The notes beneath the pieces were generated by a model. It did not search any database. It had not been told where the DNA came from and was given only the letters and a program-made list of their open reading frames with translations. From Clostridiales bacterium (GTDB lineage Bacteria; Bacillota; Clostridia; Christensenellales; Pumilibacteraceae): a stretch of 10,137 bases of DNA. This document shows positions 5,722-10,137 of the stretch, one piece after another. The translations under genes and the position numbers were made by a program. The stretch covers positions 1-10,137 of the forward strand of contig JAIEBL010000083.1 in NCBI GenBank assembly GCA_029069015.1, written 5' to 3'. Positions within the stretch are counted from its first letter, which is position 1. Every line of letters starts with the position of its first letter.

Positions 5722-5832
5722 AAACGTTTCTCCCGCAAAATTTCGATACGCTATTTTTATGCGTTCGTCCGAGAAAAAAGAACCGCAGAGGGACGACCCG
5801 TGCGTGTAGCGGAAGAAAAATCGCAAGATAGT

Positions 5833-5861
5833 TTGACAAACCTATGCAAATGGGGTACAAT
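5833..5861 (+). promoter_or_regulatory. Consensus sigma-A promoter of the DUF1858-pth unit
   Basis: TTGACA (5833-5838), a 17-nt spacer and TACAAT (5856-5861) are almost perfect, predicting a start near 5868. It lies in the divergent space between the PRC-barrel gene and the DUF1858 gene. Confidence 0.85.
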
Positions 5862-5873
5862 AAGCAAAAACGG

Positions 5874-5892
5874 GGACGGGCAGAACCCGTCC
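5874..5892 (+). promoter_or_regulatory. 5' leader hairpin before the DUF1858 ribosome binding site
   Basis: GGACGGG (5874-5880), loop CAGAA, CCCGTCC (5886-5892) form a 7-bp perfect stem about 6 nt after the predicted transcription start. TTTGGAGG follows directly at 5896-5903. No T run follows, so it is not a terminator. It may stabilise the 5' end of the mRNA or affect access to the ribosome binding site (inference). Confidence 0.5.
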
Positions 5893-5912
5893 TGCTTTGG
5901 AGGATAACGACA

Positions 5913-6119
5913 ATGGCAAAAGTAAACGAAAACATGACGATCAAAGAGATCCTGACCGTCCTTCCCGATTCCGCACCCATCTTCTACGAGTTCGGTATGC
6001 ACTGCCTCGGTTGCCCCGTGGCGAGCGGTGAAGCACTCAAAGACGCGGCGGCGGCGCACGGCGTATCGGCGACGGACCTCGTGGCGAAGCTCAACGAATT
6101 TGCGGCTACCCAGGCGTAA
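5913..6119 (+). CDS. DUF1858 / hybrid-cluster-protein-associated redox disulfide protein
   Basis: The 68-residue product (MAKVNENMTIKEILTVLPDS...) matches the small DUF1858 family, whose members carry a conserved cysteine pair in an FGMHCLGCP motif. That motif is present here near 27-35, followed by GEALKDAAAAHGVSATDLVAKLNEF. Family members occur alone or joined to hybrid-cluster (prismane) proteins and are thought to act in thiol redox chemistry in anaerobes; the true function is not established. The frame is open further upstream (an ATG at 5844), but that lies before the -10 box of the promoter, whereas ATG 5913 has GGAGG at 5899-5903. The pth gene begins 3 nt after the stop, so this gene is probably the first of an operon. 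Confidence 0.88.
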   Translation: MAKVNENMTIKEILTVLPDSAPIFYEFGMHCLGCPVASGEALKDAAAAHGVSATDLVAKLNEFAATQA

Positions 6120-6122
6120 CGC

Positions 6123-6659
6123 TTGAAAATCGTTGTTGGCTTAGGGAACTTCGGCGAACGTTACGCCGATACGTTCCACAACATGGGCTTTCTGGCGGTG
6201 TCGTTTCTCAGCGAACGACTGCATATCAAGCTCAAAACGCGCGAGTGCGCTTCGCTTACGGGCGTGGGGTCGTTTGGCGGCGAACGTCTCGTTTTGGCGC
6301 AACCCCAGACTTATATGAATCTCTCGGGGCAAGCGGTCAAGGCGCTCATGGCGAAATATAAAGCGAGCGCGTCCGACGTGCTTGTTCTCTTCGACGATAT
6401 CGATATTCCGCGCGGTACGGTGCGCTATCGGCAGTCGGGCAGCGGCGGCACGCACAACGGCATGCGCAACGTCATTGCCGAGTGCGGTACGGAAGCGTTT
6501 GCACGCGTGCGCATCGGCATCGGCAGACCCCCGCAAAATATGCCGCTCGCAGACTACGTGCTCGCATCCGTTCCCTACGAAGACCGCGCCGTTCTCAAAG
6601 AGGCCATAAACACGGCATGCGATGAAACGGAACGGTGGCTACGCGGCGAGAAGAAATAG
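6123..6659 (+). CDS. pth: Peptidyl-tRNA hydrolase
   Basis: The enzyme frees tRNA from peptidyl-tRNA that drops off ribosomes, by cutting the ester bond. The 178-residue product is a little short for the family but has the expected active-site set: GLGN with N9, H19 (FHNMGF), TYMNLSG with N66, DDIDIPRG with D91, and GGTHNGM with N112. Two usually conserved positions differ: GLGNFG where most have GLGNPG, and TFHN where most have TRHN. The start is TTG at 6123; the first ATG (6183) would remove N9 and H19. There is no clear ribosome binding site; the start lies 3 nt after the DUF1858 stop, so translation is probably coupled. The order pth then mfd is the one found in Bacillota such as Bacillus (spoVC-mfd region). 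Confidence 0.94.
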   Translation: MKIVVGLGNFGERYADTFHNMGFLAVSFLSERLHIKLKTRECASLTGVGSFGGERLVLAQPQTYMNLSGQAVKALMAKYKASASDVLVLFDDIDIPRGTVRYRQSGSGGTHNGMRNVIAECGTEAFARVRIGIGRPPQNMPLADYVLASVPYEDRAVLKEAINTACDETERWLRGEKK

Positions 6660-6925
6660 CCGTTCGCCTTATAAGCGGCGCGCATCTCTTTGTCGCGCTT
6701 GCGTTTTTGCTTGGTCATTTACGCTTAGTAAACTCCCTGCGCAAAAGCCGCGCGCTTCTCGACCTGCTTGCTTCTAAGCCGAGCGTCCCCGTTTCCCGTC
6801 ACAATGCGGGCGTTGTCACGCGCGGCATTTGTCCCAACGATAAAAAGATAAAGAAACGAAAAGGCAATTTGCGCGACCCGTCGTTTTTCGAGAGGTCGGC
6901 GCTTTTGCGTGTGCGGAGCAGAAAA
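6660..6925. other. 266-nt stretch without a recognised gene between pth and mfd
   Basis: The mfd frame stays open through this stretch, but its peptide has no ATG, does not resemble Mfd, and is unlike the start of the family. An imperfect GC-rich hairpin (GCGCG 6678-6682 with CGCGC 6694-6698, some flanking pairs) followed by TTTTT at 6704-6708 may be a weak pth terminator. No promoter of good quality is visible for mfd. An ORF on the minus strand starting at 6718 is short and runs into pth antisense. It could hold a small RNA, a decayed gene or a dispersed repeat. Confidence 0.4.
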
Positions 6926-9900
6926 TTGCGAATCGAAGACATATTGACGCCGCAAGGCGAATTGAAAGAATTGTGCGACGGAATGGCGGACAAGCAGAAG
7001 ATCTCGGCGTTCGGCCTTATGGGGAACGCCCGCTTTGCCGTGTCGGCATTTGCACGGCGGTTCGTGTACGTTTGCGCCGACGTTTCGGGCATCTTGCCCG
7101 CGGCGGATACGTTTACCGCGCTCGGTCTGAAAACGGCGATCATGCCGCAAAAGGACGACGTGCTGTCTTGTGCGTACACGCGTTCGACGGACAACGAATA
7201 CGCGCGGCTTTCCGCGCTCGCAGCATATTTGAGCGGCGGGGCGGACGTTCTGCTTTGCAGCGCGTCGGTGCTCACGGCGCTCTATCCTAAACGGGCAACG
7301 CTTGCAGAAAACATTTTCACCGTCAAAAAAGGCGAAACGGTGATGCCAGAAACGCTCGTGCATCGCCTCGTGCGTCTGGGCTACGTGCGTAGCGAGCAAG
7401 TCACCGAAAAAGGGAGCTTTGCCCTGCGCGGAGACATTCTGGATATTTTCGGGATCGGCGACGACGAGTGCCGCCGCGTGGAATTTTTCGGCGACGAGGT
7501 GGACTCCATTCGCGCATTCGACCCCGCCGACCAGCGCGCGGGCGAGCACCGCGATTTGCTCACGGTGTATCCCGCCACGGACATTTTCCTCGCCGACGAA
7601 GACGCGGCGGCGGTGGCGGCAAAGCTTCGCGGCAAACATTCGTCGCGCTTCGAAGGCGTCGCGCAGGATACGGCGGTGCGCCTAAGTAGCGGCGACCGTT
7701 CGGTGCGCCTCTCCTACGTTCTGCCGCTTTGCCCGCATGAGAACTTTGCAGAGTTTTTTGACGGCGACACGGTGATCTTCGATGACTGCAAGGCGGTTGC
7801 GGACGGCGCGCTTGCGCTTGTGAAAGAGCACGAAGCGCGGTTTAAAAATCTGTTCTCTACGGGCGACACGTTTGCCTTTTGCCGCGACGCCTGCGCGTTT
7901 GAGAAAACCGAGGGAAAGGGCGCGCGGCTGGCGTTTCACAAAATCGACGGGCAGAACCGTTTGTTTACGCCCAACACGCTATGCAAGTTCGAGTCGGCGG
8001 AACTGCCCGATTATTCGCGCGATTTGCCCTCGCTCCTTAACGATGCGGAAATCTGGGCGCGGCGGGGTATCCGCGTGACGGTGTTCTGCGGCACGGCGGA
8101 TATGGCGCGGCATTTAAACGAACTCTCGGTCGAACTGCATAAAGGCGGCGGCGCGGAGTTTTGTAGCGAGTATCTGCCGCACGGCGGCGTCTTCTTCGGG
8201 TGCGACCGCGTTTTGGTGGGCACGAAGAACGTGACGCGGCGCGTCGTGACAAAGGCGATCCGCCGCTCGGCACGCGACGCGTTCGTCTTGCCCGACGTGG
8301 GCGACTACGTGGTGCACCGCATTCACGGCATCGGGCTTTGCGAAGACATTACGAAACTGAACTTCGGCGGCGCGGAGCGCGACTACGTTGTCGTGCGCTA
8401 CGCGGGCGGCGATAAGCTGTATTTGCCCATCGAGAACCTCGACAGTCTGAGCAAGCTCGTGGCGGGCGAGCACCCCAAGCTGAGCAAGATCGGCGGCGTG
8501 GAATTTGCGCGTCTCAAAGACAAGGTGCGCCAGTCGGTCAAGGATATGGCGCTCGGGCTTACGGAGTTGTATGCCAAGCGGCAGGAAGCGAAGGGCACGG
8601 TGTACTCGGAAGACGACACGCTGCTCGACGAGTTTTGCGCCGATTTCCCGTTTGAAGAAACGGAAGACCAGCGCACGGCGACGGAAGAGGGACTTGCCGA
8701 TTTGAAGAAGGGAAAAATCATGGACCGCCTGCTTTGCGGCGACGTGGGGTTCGGCAAAACCGAAGTCGCCATGCGGCTTGCGTTTAAAGTGATTTGCGAA
8801 GGAAAGCAAGTGGCGTTCGTCTCGCCCACAACGATCCTTGCGCGGCAGCACTTCGAAACGGTGAAGGCGCGTATGGAAAAGTTCGGCGTGCATGCGGTGC
8901 AGCTCACACGGTTCTGCTCGGCGGCGGAAACGAAAGCCGCGCTCTCCGACCTTGCGAGCGGCAAGGCGGATATCGTTTGCGGAACGCACCGTGCGCTGAG
9001 TAAAGACGTTATCTTTAAAGATTTGGGGCTGCTCATCTTAGACGAAGAGCAGCGGTTCGGCGTGGCGGACAAGGAAAAAATCAAGCGGCTCAAAGTGAAC
9101 GTGAACGTGCTTGCGCTTTCGGCGACGCCCATACCGCGCACGCTGCATATGTCGATGGTGGGCATACGGGACATCTCCGTTCTCGACACGCCGCCCGCAG
9201 ACCGACTGCCCGTGCAGACCTACGTGACCGAATACAGCGACGCGCTCGCCGCCGACGCCATCGGGCGCGAAACGGGGCGGGGCGGGCAGGTGTTTATCGT
9301 GTACAACCGCGTGGCGGATATCGATTCGTTCGCGGCAAGGGTGCACGCCGCCGTGCCGAACGTCAAAGTGGCGGTCGCGCACGGGCAGATGGACAAGGAC
9401 GCGTTAGAGAGGGTCATCGAAGACTTTGCCCGCGGAGAAACGGACGTGCTCGTGGCGTCTACCATTATCGAAAACGGCATCGACATGCCGCGCGCGAACA
9501 CGATGATCGTCATCGATTCGGATCGGCTGGGACTTGCGCAGATGTATCAGCTCCGCGGACGCGTGGGGCGCAGCAATCGGCTTGCCTACGTATACTTTAC
9601 CTACGACCCGAACAAAATGATGAGTGAAGAAGCGTATAAACGGCTGGACGCCATTACGCAGTATACCGAGCTTTCGAGCGGCTTTAAGATCGCGTTGCGC
9701 GATCTGGAAATCCGCGGTGCGGGCAACGTGCTGGGGCGTGAGCAACACGGGCACATCGAAAAAGTGGGTTACGACATGTATTGCAAGATTTTGCAATCGG
9801 TGGTGGAAGAGCTACGCGGCGGTGAGCAGACGCAAGGGGAAGAGAAAGCCGACGTCAAAGTCATTTGCGATTTTGCCGCATTCATTCCCGAAACGTACGT

Positions 9901-10137
9901 CAAGGAAAAGGATTGGCGTGTTCGGCTGTATGCCCGCATATCGCACGTCAAGAGCCGAGAAGAAGTGCGCGCGCTGCTTGCCGATATGGAAGACGTCTAC
10001 GGTGCAGTGCCGGCGGCGGCAGTGAACCTTGCGCGGCTCGGCTTTATCAAGAACGGTGCGACGAACGCGGGGGCGAGCGGCGTGACGATCCGAAACGGCG
10101 CGGCGACGCTCGTTTTTTCGCAGGTGAAAAATCTGCC
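6926..10137 (+). CDS. mfd: Transcription-repair coupling factor Mfd (3' end missing)
   Basis: Mfd removes RNA polymerase stalled at DNA damage and recruits UvrA. Motifs, numbered from the proposed TTG start, are as follows. The UvrB-like region has RGDILDIF near 168-175. The RNA-polymerase-interacting CarD-like domain lies at about 455-515 (VLPDVGDYVVHRIHGIG). The helicase core has Walker A GDVGFGKT (605-612), DEEQ box 706-709, SATPIPRT from 732, STIIENGIDMP from 845 and QLRGRVGR from 875. The TRG translocation motif lies near 915-950 (RDLEIRGAGNVLG). The window stops in the C-terminal domain after 1070 codons, so roughly the last 80-100 residues are missing, judged from the usual length. No ATG lies near the N-terminus. 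TTG 6926 is chosen because CGGAG (6914-6918) lies 7 nt upstream and the product then begins close to the family start; GTG 6911 is the alternative. No frameshift is seen. Confidence 0.95.
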   Translation, partial: MRIEDILTPQGELKELCDGMADKQKISAFGLMGNARFAVSAFARRFVYVCADVSGILPAADTFTALGLKTAIMPQKDDVLSCAYTRSTDNEYARLSALAAYLSGGADVLLCSASVLTALYPKRATLAENIFTVKKGETVMPETLVHRLVRLGYVRSEQVTEKGSFALRGDILDIFGIGDDECRRVEFFGDEVDSIRAFDPADQRAGEHRDLLTVYPATDIFLADEDAAAVAAKLRGKHSSRFEGVAQDTAVRLSSGDRSVRLSYVLPLCPHENFAEFFDGDTVIFDDCKAVADGALALVKEHEARFKNLFSTGDTFAFCRDACAFEKTEGKGARLAFHKIDGQNRLFTPNTLCKFESAELPDYSRDLPSLLNDAEIWARRGIRVTVFCGTADMARHLNELSVELHKGGGAEFCSEYLPHGGVFFGCDRVLVGTKNVTRRVVTKAIRRSARDAFVLPDVGDYVVHRIHGIGLCEDITKLNFGGAERDYVVVRYAGGDKLYLPIENLDSLSKLVAGEHPKLSKIGGVEFARLKDKVRQSVKDMALGLTELYAKRQEAKGTVYSEDDTLLDEFCADFPFEETEDQRTATEEGLADLKKGKIMDRLLCGDVGFGKTEVAMRLAFKVICEGKQVAFVSPTTILARQHFETVKARMEKFGVHAVQLTRFCSAAETKAALSDLASGKADIVCGTHRALSKDVIFKDLGLLILDEEQRFGVADKEKIKRLKVNVNVLALSATPIPRTLHMSMVGIRDISVLDTPPADRLPVQTYVTEYSDALAADAIGRETGRGGQVFIVYNRVADIDSFAARVHAAVPNVKVAVAHGQMDKDALERVIEDFARGETDVLVASTIIENGIDMPRANTMIVIDSDRLGLAQMYQLRGRVGRSNRLAYVYFTYDPNKMMSEEAYKRLDAITQYTELSSGFKIALRDLEIRGAGNVLGREQHGHIEKVGYDMYCKILQSVVEELRGGEQTQGEEKADVKVICDFAAFIPETYVKEKDWRVRLYARISHVKSREEVRALLADMEDVYGAVPAAAVNLARLGFIKNGATNAGASGVTIRNGAATLVFSQVKNL

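Noticed and set aside
5722..5826. N-terminal extension of the PRC-barrel protein to the ATG at 5826
   Set aside because: The extension does not look like the family, and a good ribosome binding site with the domain start lies at ATG 5721.
6725..7639. A 304-codon leftward open frame opposite mfd
   Set aside because: It is antisense to the conserved N-terminal half of mfd, and its composition (Arg/His-rich) is typical of a shadow frame in GC-rich DNA.
8114..8989. A 291-codon leftward open frame opposite the mfd CarD-like and helicase region
   Set aside because: The opposite strand encodes conserved Mfd motifs through this whole stretch; the product is His/Arg-rich with no recognisable domain.

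Overview
The window looks like the chromosome of a bacterium of the Bacillota (Clostridia-like). The evidence is strong AGGAGG-type ribosome binding sites, a pth-mfd gene pair, a DUF1858 redox-disulfide protein, a PRC-barrel protein, and a DUF1538 membrane protein with PII-like partners. Codon use looks moderately GC-rich by eye. The lineage is an inference from family content; there is no rRNA or tRNA gene to fix it.

Left part (1-1591): an unrecognised membrane protein (74-1339) with three predicted membrane segments, an acidic/Pro linker and an Ala-rich helical tail built from exact 57-nt tandem repeats. It is driven by a promoter flanked by 19-nt direct repeats and followed by a non-coding stretch with two strong hairpins, one of them a good terminator.

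Centre-left (1592-4086): a compact three-gene operon. It encodes a duplicated DUF1538 integral membrane protein, then two diverged PII-like signalling proteins, one with a lysine-rich N-terminal tail and one with a glutamate-rich C-terminal tail. By analogy with Amt-GlnK and SbtA-SbtB, this reads as a transporter or channel of unknown substrate controlled by a pair of PII proteins. It is the most interesting system in the window.

Middle (4087-4975): a non-coding repeat element with imperfect terminal inverted repeats around the GTCATYCCGAG motif, with a strong terminator inside it. Next is a small leftward XRE-type repressor gene, then a divergent promoter region in which each promoter has an inverted-repeat operator in its -35/-10 spacer. 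The rightward promoter drives a 54-codon ORF that is easily missed.

Right part (4972-10137): a leftward PRC-barrel protein, then a consensus rightward promoter leading into a DUF1858 protein and pth (peptidyl-tRNA hydrolase, probably translationally coupled). After a 266-nt stretch with no recognised gene comes mfd (transcription-repair coupling factor), which runs off the end of the window near its C-terminal domain.
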